From CAZZCU01 sp964652825 (GTDB lineage: Bacteria; Bdellovibrionota_B; Oligoflexia; Oligoflexales; CAZZCU01), in NCBI GenBank assembly GCA_964652825.1, contig CAZZCU010000052.1:1-7885 (forward strand): DNA of 7,885 nt, given 5' to 3'. A program made the translations under genes and the position numbers. The notes beneath the pieces are model-generated. The model was not told the origin of the DNA and did no database searches. It was given only the letters and a program-made list of their open reading frames with translations. Each line of letters starts with the position of its first letter. Positions within the stretch are counted from its first letter, which is position 1. Positions 1 to 5,854 of the stretch are shown one piece after another.

Positions 1-221
1 CCATCGATAATACGGCGTTCAATCGGGCCGTTCGGTGTCTGTTCGACCACTGTTTCATCGCTGACGGTCAGCGAAATCTGTAAGGGAATATGGCGCTCAA
101 AACCATCCGTTAAGTGCATGCTGCCAACAAAAACCCCATCAAAATCAGGGGATTGTGCATGAGCCGGAACTGAAAAAAGACTGAAAGCAGTCGCCAAAAT
201 CACGGGTGCGAAGTACTTCAT
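1..221 (-). CDS. Exported protein of unknown function, N-terminal part (cut by left edge)
   Basis: ATG at 221-219, preceded by a strong Shine-Dalgarno (AAGGAG at 228-233, 6-base spacer). 73 codons are visible and the frame stays open to the edge. Residues 1-23 form a typical Sec signal peptide: Lys2, a hydrophobic core, then Ala-His-Ala before Gln24, a good signal peptidase I site. There is no lipobox cysteine, so a soluble periplasmic or secreted protein is expected. The mature part begins with Asp/Phe-Asp-Gly and then alternating hydrophobic and polar residues (VFVGSMHL, HIPLQISLTV), suggesting beta strands. I do not recognise the family from this fragment. It lies 37 bases downstream of the TM2-protein gene on the same strand and is probably the last visible gene of that operon, although its strong ribosome site would allow independent expression. 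The call as an exported protein is firm; the function is unknown. Confidence 0.8.
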   Translation of the reverse strand, partial: MKYFAPVILATAFSLFSVPAHAQSPDFDGVFVGSMHLTDGFERHIPLQISLTVSDETVVEQTPNGPIERRIID

Positions 222-249
222 GAGAAGCTCCTTTTAGCAATGTAGCTGC

Positions 250-265
250 GCGCTCTTTCTAGCGC
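250..265 (-). other. Small hairpin over the stop codon of the TM2-protein gene
   Basis: GCGCT (250-254) and AGCGC (261-265) form a perfect 5-base-pair stem with a 6-base loop. The TAG stop of the TM2-protein gene (261-259) sits at one edge. No U-run follows on the minus strand, so this is not a standard intrinsic terminator. It might modestly slow ribosomes, protect mRNA or occur by chance. Confidence 0.25.
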
Positions 266-690
266 ATGCCTTGGGAGCTGTCACGCTGAAAACTGTTCAG
301 CTCATCGATTTGCTCATTTAACGTCCATAAATCGTAGAGATAGCCGACGAGGAATAAACCGCCCGTAAACAGATACAATAAGCCGCTGATCCACTTATGC
401 AGATAAAAGCGATGTAGGCCAAACAAGCCGCCGAACGTCAGCAAAATCCAGCTGATCGTATAGTCGAATGGCCCTTTGCGGTAACGCAGGTCGGCCTGTC
501 GGTCTAGACCTGGTATCAAGAATATATCGATAAGCCAGCCGATCAAAAAAATCCCAAAGGTGAAGAAGTAGATGGTGCCTGAGACCGGCCGCCCGAAATA
601 AAACCGATGTGAGCCGGTGAAACCAAAGATCCACAATAGATAGCCGATCACGAGATTATGCGTATTGTTATGGGGAGATGTGTTCGTCAA
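259..690 (-). CDS. Membrane protein with two tandem TM2 domains
   Basis: 143 residues from a TTG at 690-688. This start is chosen because AGGAG lies 6 bases upstream (697-701). The frame is open further up to an ATG at 756, but that would add 22 residues, give an 89-base overlap with the permease and lacks a clear ribosome site. Two copies of the TM2 domain (PF05154 type) are visible at residues 14-60 and 78-124, each with two hydrophobic helices. The hallmark G-x-HRFY turn occurs at His28 and His93, and a closing helix ends in LIDIF or LYDLW. The link at 61-77 is charged, and so is the C-terminal tail. TM2 proteins are small inner-membrane proteins whose bacterial function is mostly undefined. 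The start overlaps the permease stop by 23 bases, which suggests translational coupling. Confidence 0.87.
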   Translation of the reverse strand: MTNTSPHNNTHNLVIGYLLWIFGFTGSHRFYFGRPVSGTIYFFTFGIFLIGWLIDIFLIPGLDRQADLRYRKGPFDYTISWILLTFGGLFGLHRFYLHKWISGLLYLFTGGLFLVGYLYDLWTLNEQIDELNSFQRDSSQGMR

Positions 691-2143
691 CTTTTGCTCC
701 TGACTTCCATAGCCGGTAAAAGGGTATGCCCAGTAACAGCAGCAGGAGGCCGGCAACGCTATTGAGGAAGGGTTGCTGGCCGCGTGCGAACGCTGTCACA
801 TCCGCGACCAGAGTAAATACTAGATAAAAGCCGGCAAAAGCAATGAATACTAGCGGCGTGAACGGATAACCGGGTACGCGGTACTCGGATTGTTGCTCAC
901 CGATCCGGCGGCGGCGAATAATAAATAACGACAGCCCCAGTGCACCATACATCAACCAGTTCACAAACACGTACATGCTGATGAGTGTTTCAAATGAGCC
1001 GGTAAACAGCAGGCACAAAGCCCAGACACCTTGCAGCCACAGTGCGACATGCGGTGTTTCGTGACGCGCATGCACATGACCGGCGAATCGCCAAAACACG
1101 TTGGCATGTGCCATGGCATGATAAATGCGCGCATTGGTGATGACGGTCGCGTTGGTGCAATCAAAAGTCGAGAGGGCAATCAATGCCGAGATCAACACAG
1201 CTCCAGTCGTACCGAAGACTTTGTACATGGCCGCAGTTGCAACACGATCACCTTCGATGTGGCCGATGGTTTCGATCGGCAAGGCGACGGTGTACGCGTA
1301 ATTGATCAGCAGATACAGCGACACGAACAAAGCCGTGCCTATCAAAATCGCATAGGGAATATTGCGTCGCGGATTAACCACTTCATCAGATAAATAGGTG
1401 ATGGTTCCCCAACCATCGTAAGCCCAAAAGGCCCCGGCCATCGCCAACGTGATTGCCATAAGTAAGTCCATGTTATTGACCGGCAAGCTGGCGGTAACCG
1501 CAGTGGGTAAGGTGCCATCGACCAACGTTGTCTCCTGATTGAAGAGCAGGATGCCAGCGATTACGGCGAAAATGGCGATTAGTTTGGCGGTTGAAGAAAT
1601 GGTTTGAAAGCCCATGGCTAGATGCACGCCGCGTACATTGAGAATAGTGAGACCAACGATAATGGCCGCGGCCATGAGTTTGATATTGAAGTGAGCGAAC
1701 GGATAGATGGTTCCGAGTATCGGTAGGACGATATCAAAATCCGCCCACGTGCTTAGCAGCGGTGGCAGCGTGATAAATTCCGATAAATACGAAGCACAGA
1801 CAAAAGCGATGGCGGCAACGGCGCCTGAGCCGACCACGACAAAGTTGGTCCAGCCGTATAGAAAACCGAATAAATCGCCATAGGCAACGCGCAGATACTG
1901 ATACGGTCCGCCCGAGCGTGGTAGGCGCGCCGCGAGCTCGCACTGGGTCAGCGCCGCGACGATCGTCACCAATCCCGCAATCAACCAGATAGCCAGAAAC
2001 AAAGTTGTATCCGGCACGTAGCGCGCCATGGGCGCGGCCGAAACAAAAATCCCCGAACCGACGACCGAGCCAAAAACCAGACTGATGGCAGCCAGCAGTT
2101 TGATTTTTGGTTTGAGCGTAGTAGGGGGATGATCGTGTTGCAA
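668..2143 (-). CDS. Amino acid permease, APC superfamily (LAT/SteT-like exchanger)
   Basis: 491 residues, the usual length for a 12-helix APC transporter of the inner membrane. TM1 carries GSGIF (29-33), the unwound glycine-rich segment that binds the substrate carboxylate and amino groups in this fold. Next come PRSGGPYQYL (75-84), the TM5-like TISSTAKLIAI (181-191), TM6 AYDGWG (241-246) followed by EVVNPRRNIP (254-263), and near the C-terminus YRVPGYPFTP (421-430). These are hallmarks of the LAT/APA branch (e.g. B. subtilis SteT). The substrate cannot be read from sequence; a neutral amino acid or an exchange pair is plausible. The start is TTG at 2143-2141: an in-frame stop lies 9 bases upstream of it and no other common start precedes TM1. 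No good Shine-Dalgarno is visible. The carbonic anhydrase stop is only 2 bases upstream, so re-initiation by the same ribosomes is likely. An unusual histidine cluster lies at residues 342-365. Confidence 0.9.
   Translation of the reverse strand: MQHDHPPTTLKPKIKLLAAISLVFGSVVGSGIFVSAAPMARYVPDTTLFLAIWLIAGLVTIVAALTQCELAARLPRSGGPYQYLRVAYGDLFGFLYGWTNFVVVGSGAVAAIAFVCASYLSEFITLPPLLSTWADFDIVLPILGTIYPFAHFNIKLMAAAIIVGLTILNVRGVHLAMGFQTISSTAKLIAIFAVIAGILLFNQETTLVDGTLPTAVTASLPVNNMDLLMAITLAMAGAFWAYDGWGTITYLSDEVVNPRRNIPYAILIGTALFVSLYLLINYAYTVALPIETIGHIEGDRVATAAMYKVFGTTGAVLISALIALSTFDCTNATVITNARIYHAMAHANVFWRFAGHVHARHETPHVALWLQGVWALCLLFTGSFETLISMYVFVNWLMYGALGLSLFIIRRRRIGEQQSEYRVPGYPFTPLVFIAFAGFYLVFTLVADVTAFARGQQPFLNSVAGLLLLLLGIPFYRLWKSGAKVDEHISP
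697..701 (-). promoter_or_regulatory. Ribosome binding site deciding a TTG start (TM2 gene)
   Basis: AGGAG on the minus strand with a 6-base spacer to TTG at 690-688. It lies inside the last codons of the permease gene and favours TTG over the farther ATG at 756. Confidence 0.75.
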
Positions 2144-2145
2144 CG

Positions 2146-2856
2146 CTAGGTATTAACTTCCGGTGTCAGGAGGTTGGGTGCGCTGATCGACAATACGCCA
2201 CCGTTAGCGTCGCGCTTGTCGACGCTCTGTTCGCGGGGAATCTCAAAGCGGAAAATTTCCGGCATCTCGGATTTGCTGTTCATTTCCACCAAGGTTTTCA
2301 ATTGCCCGCTTTGCATATCAAAGACCCAGCCATGCAAGGTCGGTCGGTCTTCGCGTAACCATGCCCGTTGGATGATCGAGGTTTTAGCAAGATTCAAGAC
2401 TTGTTCGCGTACGCTGATCTCAACCAGCTTTGCGCAGTGGTCCTGTGCATGAATGAATTCATCCTCATGCCGGACATAAAGGTCTTTCAGATGGCGCAGC
2501 CATTTGTTTAATAGACCGTAGCGCTGGCGGCTTAACGCCGCACGTACACCACCGCAACCATAATGACCGCAGACGATAATATGTTTTACTTTTAGATAAT
2601 CGACCGCGTATTGAACGACGCTGAGCAGGTTAAGATCAGTCGCCAGCACTAGGTTGGCGACATTGCGATGAACAAAAATCTCGCCAGGACTGGTGCCGGT
2701 GATTTCTTCGGCTGGTACGCGGCTATCGGAGCAGCCGATCCATAAAAATTCCGGGGTTTGATCTTGGGCAAGGTCGGCGAAATAATTCGGCTTAAGATCG
2801 GTTTTCTCTTTAGCCCACGCTTTGTTTGCTAATAGTAGTTTTTGATACGACTGCAT
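2146..2856 (-). CDS. can: Beta-carbonic anhydrase, Can type
   Basis: 236 residues; catalyses CO2 + H2O to HCO3- + H+ in the cytoplasm. The zinc ligands are Cys42, Asp44, His98 and Cys101, in WIGCSDSRVPAE and CGHYGCGG, with the same numbering as E. coli Can. The Asp44-Arg46 pair and the HRNVANLV stretch (63-70) are conserved. This fits the type II group with a non-catalytic bicarbonate site: Trp39 and Arg64 are present, but the third residue, Tyr181 in H. influenzae enzyme numbering, appears to be Phe179 here (HGWVFD). The protein is about 16 residues longer than E. coli Can, with an extra C-terminal tail. The start is ATG at 2856-2854: AAGGA lies 8 bases upstream and the N-terminus aligns with Can. 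The frame is open up to 2958, but that would add an unrelated stretch. The gene overlaps the SulP gene by 47 bases, supporting joint expression and a role in bicarbonate supply. Confidence 0.95.
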   Translation of the reverse strand: MQSYQKLLLANKAWAKEKTDLKPNYFADLAQDQTPEFLWIGCSDSRVPAEEITGTSPGEIFVHRNVANLVLATDLNLLSVVQYAVDYLKVKHIIVCGHYGCGGVRAALSRQRYGLLNKWLRHLKDLYVRHEDEFIHAQDHCAKLVEISVREQVLNLAKTSIIQRAWLREDRPTLHGWVFDMQSGQLKTLVEMNSKSEMPEIFRFEIPREQSVDKRDANGGVLSISAPNLLTPEVNT

Positions 2857-4417
2857 GAAAATTATCCTTTTTTTCGGCAAAGAAGGAAAATTGCTTCGAG
2901 TCCATGTTGCGGAGCTCAATTTTGATATTTTTATAGGTGGCGGTTTCTCGGAAGTCATCTATCACATCATAGATATCCTTGTCAATAAAAACCGCGCTGG
3001 TGCCATCGATGAGTACTGAAGAATCTTTTGGAATATCAGCTAGATACTGTTTTAGTGCAGATTTGTTAACGAATGACACATCTTTCTTAAAGCGGAAAAA
3101 GTAGTTGTTGCCGTCATTAACGACGGTGATGGCTGAGTGGTAATTGGCGATGATGACGAAGATCAGGCTGATAACCAGGCCGATCAGCACCCCGGTCAGT
3201 AGATCAGAGAAGACAATGGCGATGATGGTAATAATGAACGGCAGGAACTGGTCGATACCCGATACCCACATTTTTTTGAATAATATAGGCTTGGTCAGTT
3301 TATAGCCGACGCTGATCAGCACCGCCGCTAGGGCACCCAGCGGGATTTTATTCAGAAGGGTTGGGATCACCAGCGCCGAGCTTAGCAGCAGCAGCCCGTG
3401 GATGAGGTTCGCCAGACGAGTTTTGGCGCCTGCATAAATATTCGCCGAGCTCCGCACGATCACCGAAGTCATGGGTAGACCGCCGATCAAACCACAGATG
3501 ACATTACCTATGCCCTGCGCGAATAATTCGCGATTCTTGCCGGACATGCGCCGATGCGGATCGAGTTTGTCCGAGGCTTCGACGCATAACAGGGTTTCGA
3601 TGCTGGCGACGATGCTAAGTGGGACGGCGACGCCGAACAGCAACCAAAAATTGTCACGGGAAAACTGTGGGAATTTCAGGATGTCGTCTAGAGTCGTGTC
3701 ACCGTTGATCAGCGGTAACTGAACCAGATGTTCCGGCTCAGCGGCCAGATTGGGTGCAAGCAGGAGAAATAATTCGTTCAAGCCCAGACCGCAACAAACA
3801 GCAATCAGGGGCGCAGGCAGTTTTGCCAGATACGGTTTACGTTGAACGAAATTTTGACTCCATAACCACAAGACAAATAGTGACAGCAACGTAATGCTGA
3901 GAATACCGGGACTATAGGAGTACATCGCTTTGATGATTTCGGTGAAGGTATTTTCCTGATCGGAGATTTGCCAGAAGCTTAAATCTCCCTCGAAGTCGCG
4001 GCTACGGCCGAGACCATGAGGGATTTGTTTGAGAACGATAATGACGCCGATACCGGCGAGCATGCCGTGGATAACGCTGGACGGAAAAAAATTCGCCAAC
4101 GAGCCAAGACGGATTGCACCGAGAAAAATCTGAAGTAAACCGGCCATGACAACGGCGGCCAAAAAGATTTCGTAAGAACCCGAGGTGGCGATTCCGGCCG
4201 CGATCATCACCGTCAGCCCGGCGGCAGGTCCGCTCACTGAAAGTTCGGAGCCGGAGAGCAAAGCCACGACGGTGCCGGCAACGATGCCGGAAATAATTCC
4301 CGAAAATAACGGAGCTCCGGAGGCGAGCGCAATGCCAAGACAAAGAGGCAGCGCAACGAGATAAACAACAATGCCGGCAGCGAGGTCTTGCTTCAGGTGC
4401 GTCAAACGGAACATCAT
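2810..4417 (-). CDS. SulP-family anion transporter with STAS domain (probable bicarbonate or sulfate)
   Basis: 535 residues. The membrane domain (about 8-425) holds SulP hallmarks: LPLCLGIALASGAP (23-36), SGPAAGLT (62-69, binding-site helix), SIETLLCVEASDKLD (272-286) and the long signature around NRELFAQGIGN to RSSANIYAGAKT (295-333). A STAS domain follows at about 437-510, with VLIDGTSAVFIDKD (468-481). SulP proteins are inner-membrane anion transporters or exchangers (sulfate, bicarbonate, dicarboxylates). Overlap with a carbonic anhydrase gene favours bicarbonate. Similar SulP-carbonic anhydrase pairs and fusions are known, but substrate cannot be decided from sequence. Two adjacent ATGs are possible: 4417 (listed) has only 2 bases to GAGG, whereas 4414 has 5 and may be the real start. 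It is the first gene of the left operon. Confidence 0.93.
   Translation of the reverse strand: MMFRLTHLKQDLAAGIVVYLVALPLCLGIALASGAPLFSGIISGIVAGTVVALLSGSELSVSGPAAGLTVMIAAGIATSGSYEIFLAAVVMAGLLQIFLGAIRLGSLANFFPSSVIHGMLAGIGVIIVLKQIPHGLGRSRDFEGDLSFWQISDQENTFTEIIKAMYSYSPGILSITLLSLFVLWLWSQNFVQRKPYLAKLPAPLIAVCCGLGLNELFLLLAPNLAAEPEHLVQLPLINGDTTLDDILKFPQFSRDNFWLLFGVAVPLSIVASIETLLCVEASDKLDPHRRMSGKNRELFAQGIGNVICGLIGGLPMTSVIVRSSANIYAGAKTRLANLIHGLLLLSSALVIPTLLNKIPLGALAAVLISVGYKLTKPILFKKMWVSGIDQFLPFIITIIAIVFSDLLTGVLIGLVISLIFVIIANYHSAITVVNDGNNYFFRFKKDVSFVNKSALKQYLADIPKDSSVLIDGTSAVFIDKDIYDVIDDFRETATYKNIKIELRNMDSKQFSFFAEKKDNFHAVVSKTTISKQSVG
2865..2869 (-). promoter_or_regulatory. Ribosome binding site of the carbonic anhydrase gene inside the SulP gene
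   Basis: AAGGA with an 8-base spacer to ATG 2856-2854. It lies within the SulP STAS-tail codons and fixes the carbonic anhydrase start 34 codons below the longest open frame. Confidence 0.7.
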
Positions 4418-4452
4418 TTCCTCATGATAGCGGCGATAAAAAGAAGAGCACC

Positions 4453-4481
4453 ATCATAGCTGTCTATGTAAGTTGCTGCAA
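4453..4481 (-). promoter_or_regulatory. Candidate sigma70 promoter of the SulP/carbonic anhydrase operon
   Basis: On the minus strand the -35-like TTGCAG (4481-4476, three of six consensus) is followed by a 17-base spacer and the -10-like TATGAT (4458-4453, five of six). Transcription would start near 4446, leaving about a 30-base leader containing the GAGG ribosome site. The -10 is good and the -35 weak, so an activator is possible. Found by eye only. Confidence 0.45.
4455..4468. repeat. Short inverted repeat overlapping the candidate -10
   Basis: CATAG (4455-4459) and CTATG (4464-4468) are perfect 5-base arms around a 4-base centre. The repeat overlaps the candidate -10 of the SulP operon promoter, where a regulator could bind, but arms this short can occur by chance. 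Confidence 0.25.
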
Positions 4482-4510
4482 TGTCAGATAAATTAACGCT
4501 GTTCTCATCT

Positions 4511-4538
4511 TTGACAGTTTTAAGCGTCGCGTTATGAA
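4511..4538 (+). promoter_or_regulatory. Candidate sigma70 promoter of the lipoprotein gene
   Basis: Perfect -35 TTGACA (4511-4516), a 16-base spacer and the -10-like TATGAA (4533-4538, four of six). Transcription would start near 4545, giving a leader of about 95 bases. The -10 is imperfect. Confidence 0.4.
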
Positions 4539-4639
4539 GATAAGGTGCCAAAACAACTCATGTAAATGGCTGTCTTAGTATAGGCGAGGAAATTGCAGAA
4601 CAAACCGGACAAGCGTTCACTAAGAAAATTAGAGGCGTT

Positions 4640-5194
4640 ATGAAGGTTAAGTTAAGTACCATCGTTTTGTTAATATGCACCGCCTGCGGCGATACCAAAT
4701 TTGCCGGTCAGACGGGTGGTCAGCCGCCTCAAGAGCAGGCTAAACCACAGCCTGTTATTCAGCAGCCGCAAACGCCGCCACCGACAACGCTACCGCCACA
4801 AAGTGTCGATCCTAGTGTGCCAGCCTCTGCCGTAACGCAAGGTAGTTTCACGGTATGGGCAGAGCCAGAGAATCCGCACTGCATACCTTACAAAATTCAT
4901 ATCCGCGTTAAGTTGCCATCGAATACCGCAAATTACACACGCCAAGATTTGAGCGGTATGCTGATTGGCACGGACGGCTATGCACAGAATCTGCAGGCGC
5001 AAAGTTTGTGGACTTTCATCGGTGGTGGACGTTTTGTCTTCAGCGGCGATGCGGCAGAATTAGTTGTGCCAGTGCCAGCCGCAGAAAACCTTGTGCAAGA
5101 TACGATTAATGTTCGTTCGCAGTTGCTGAACGAGCAACAAACACTTCGCGTGATTTTTGGCAACGGTCAGTCGCAATCTTGTACGTTTTTTTAA
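4640..5194 (+). CDS. Small putative lipoprotein with Pro/Gln-rich linker, unknown function
   Basis: 184 residues. ATG at 4640 follows AGAGG (4631-4635, short 4-base spacer). Residues 1-15 form a short lipoprotein signal (Lys2, Lys4, hydrophobic core). The likely lipidated residue is Cys16 within ICTAC; position -3 is an uncommon Cys rather than Leu. Gly17 at +2 predicts sorting to the outer membrane. Residues 18-60 are a flexible linker rich in Pro, Gln and Thr. The C-terminal domain (about 65-184) looks beta-rich. Excluding the signal peptide, it has only two cysteines, Cys81 and Cys181, near its two ends, which could form a disulfide in the periplasm. I do not recognise the family. It is the only plus-strand gene, with its own upstream region, and converges on the GST gene with a 4-base overlap. 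Confidence 0.8.
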   Translation: MKVKLSTIVLLICTACGDTKFAGQTGGQPPQEQAKPQPVIQQPQTPPPTTLPPQSVDPSVPASAVTQGSFTVWAEPENPHCIPYKIHIRVKLPSNTANYTRQDLSGMLIGTDGYAQNLQAQSLWTFIGGGRFVFSGDAAELVVPVPAAENLVQDTINVRSQLLNEQQTLRVIFGNGQSQSCTFF

Positions 5195-5838
5195 GTCTTC
5201 ACTGCATCCGGCTGATTATGGGGTGCCGCTTTATCGCAAGCTGGCAGTTGCAGGCAGCGCTGATAAATTCCATGTACTAATGGATATTGCTGCATATTCA
5301 CCTGATAGCGCAAAGCATTGTAAACCTGCGGTACAAGACACAGATCAGCCATGCTGACTTCGCCGCCGAAGCTATAGGTGCCGGCGCAGTTGTGTTTTTG
5401 CAGTAGCTGCTCATAAGTGCGCAGGCCCTGGTCGATCCAGTGAGCAGCGAAAGCTTCGCGTTCGCGTTGTTCAGTGCTCACGGCACGCAGAATTTTGAGA
5501 TTCTGTAACGGATGAATGCCAGCGGCAACCACCAAACTCAGCATTCGCACCAACAAACGATCGTCGCGATTTTGCGGTAGCAAGGCCGGTGTGGGTTGAA
5601 GTTCTTCCAACCACTCAAGAATAGCCACCGACTCGCTCATGACGCGGCCGCCATGCTCAATGGCTGGTACCGTGCCGCTCGGATTGATCCGCAGATACGC
5701 GGGTTGTTGTTGTTCGTTCTTGAGAAGATTTACAGCGACGGCCTTGTAGGCGATGTTTTTATGGTGCAGCGCCCAACGCACACGCCATGATGCCGACGAA
5801 CGCCAGTAATGATACAGAGTGATTTGTGGTTGTGACAT
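5191..5838 (-). CDS. maiA: Zeta-class glutathione transferase / maleylacetoacetate isomerase-like
   Basis: 215 residues, the normal size. The N-terminal thioredoxin-like domain (about 5-82) has the zeta motif RSSASWRVRWAL (13-24). Ser14 and Ser15 align with the catalytic serines of human GSTZ1, and Ala16 replaces its Cys16, as is common in bacterial relatives. The cis-proline is Pro58 in SGTVPAIE, and Glu69-Ser70 contact glutathione. The helical C-terminal domain has HPLQNLKIL (109-117) and SMADLCLVPQVYNALRY (162-178), both typical of zeta enzymes. Family members isomerise maleylacetoacetate to fumarylacetoacetate in tyrosine breakdown using glutathione. No other gene of that pathway is in the window, so the substrate is less sure than the class. 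The start at 5838 has GAGG 10 bases upstream. The gene follows the patatin gene by 16 bases, probably in one transcript. Confidence 0.88.
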   Translation of the reverse strand: MSQPQITLYHYWRSSASWRVRWALHHKNIAYKAVAVNLLKNEQQQPAYLRINPSGTVPAIEHGGRVMSESVAILEWLEELQPTPALLPQNRDDRLLVRMLSLVVAAGIHPLQNLKILRAVSTEQREREAFAAHWIDQGLRTYEQLLQKHNCAGTYSFGGEVSMADLCLVPQVYNALRYQVNMQQYPLVHGIYQRCLQLPACDKAAPHNQPDAVKT

Positions 5839-5854
5839 GCTGCTGCTACCTCAT

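Larger units (their letters stand above)
4418..4639. other. Divergent intergenic region between the SulP operon and the lipoprotein gene
   Basis: This 222-base, relatively A+T-rich stretch is the longest gap in the window. It separates two divergent genes and so should carry promoters for both. I see a candidate minus-strand promoter at 4453-4481, a candidate plus-strand promoter at 4511-4538, and a short inverted repeat at 4455-4468. No convincing gene, RNA or terminator is visible. Confidence 0.8.

Noticed and set aside
1031..1393. Plus-strand open frame of 120 codons inside the permease gene
   Set aside because: Lies wholly opposite a strongly conserved transporter gene. Its translation is rich in Arg, Gln and His with no recognisable motif, so it is a shadow frame.
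2857..2958. Longer carbonic anhydrase from the upstream ATG at 2958
   Set aside because: The extra 34 residues are unlike Can N-termini and read SulP sequence in another frame. The ATG at 2856 has a good ribosome site and aligns with E. coli Can.
4414..4425. Three-codon upstream frame whose TGA overlaps the second ATG of the SulP gene
   Set aside because: It results from the GAGG ribosome site being preceded by AT. It has no ribosome site of its own and does not encode a usable signal.
4481..4537. Plus-strand 18-codon open frame with a mildly hydrophobic peptide in the intergenic region
   Set aside because: No Shine-Dalgarno upstream, and it covers the candidate TTGACA promoter. Chance is the simpler explanation.
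4459..4575. Seven-base direct repeat GCTGTCT at 4459-4465 and 4569-4575 as paired regulator sites
   Set aside because: Only seven bases, 110 bases apart, with diverging flanks; not distinguishable from chance.
5186..5192. Run of seven T at the end of the lipoprotein gene as an intrinsic terminator
   Set aside because: No G+C-rich stem precedes it on the plus strand; it encodes the final Phe-Phe and leads into the stop.
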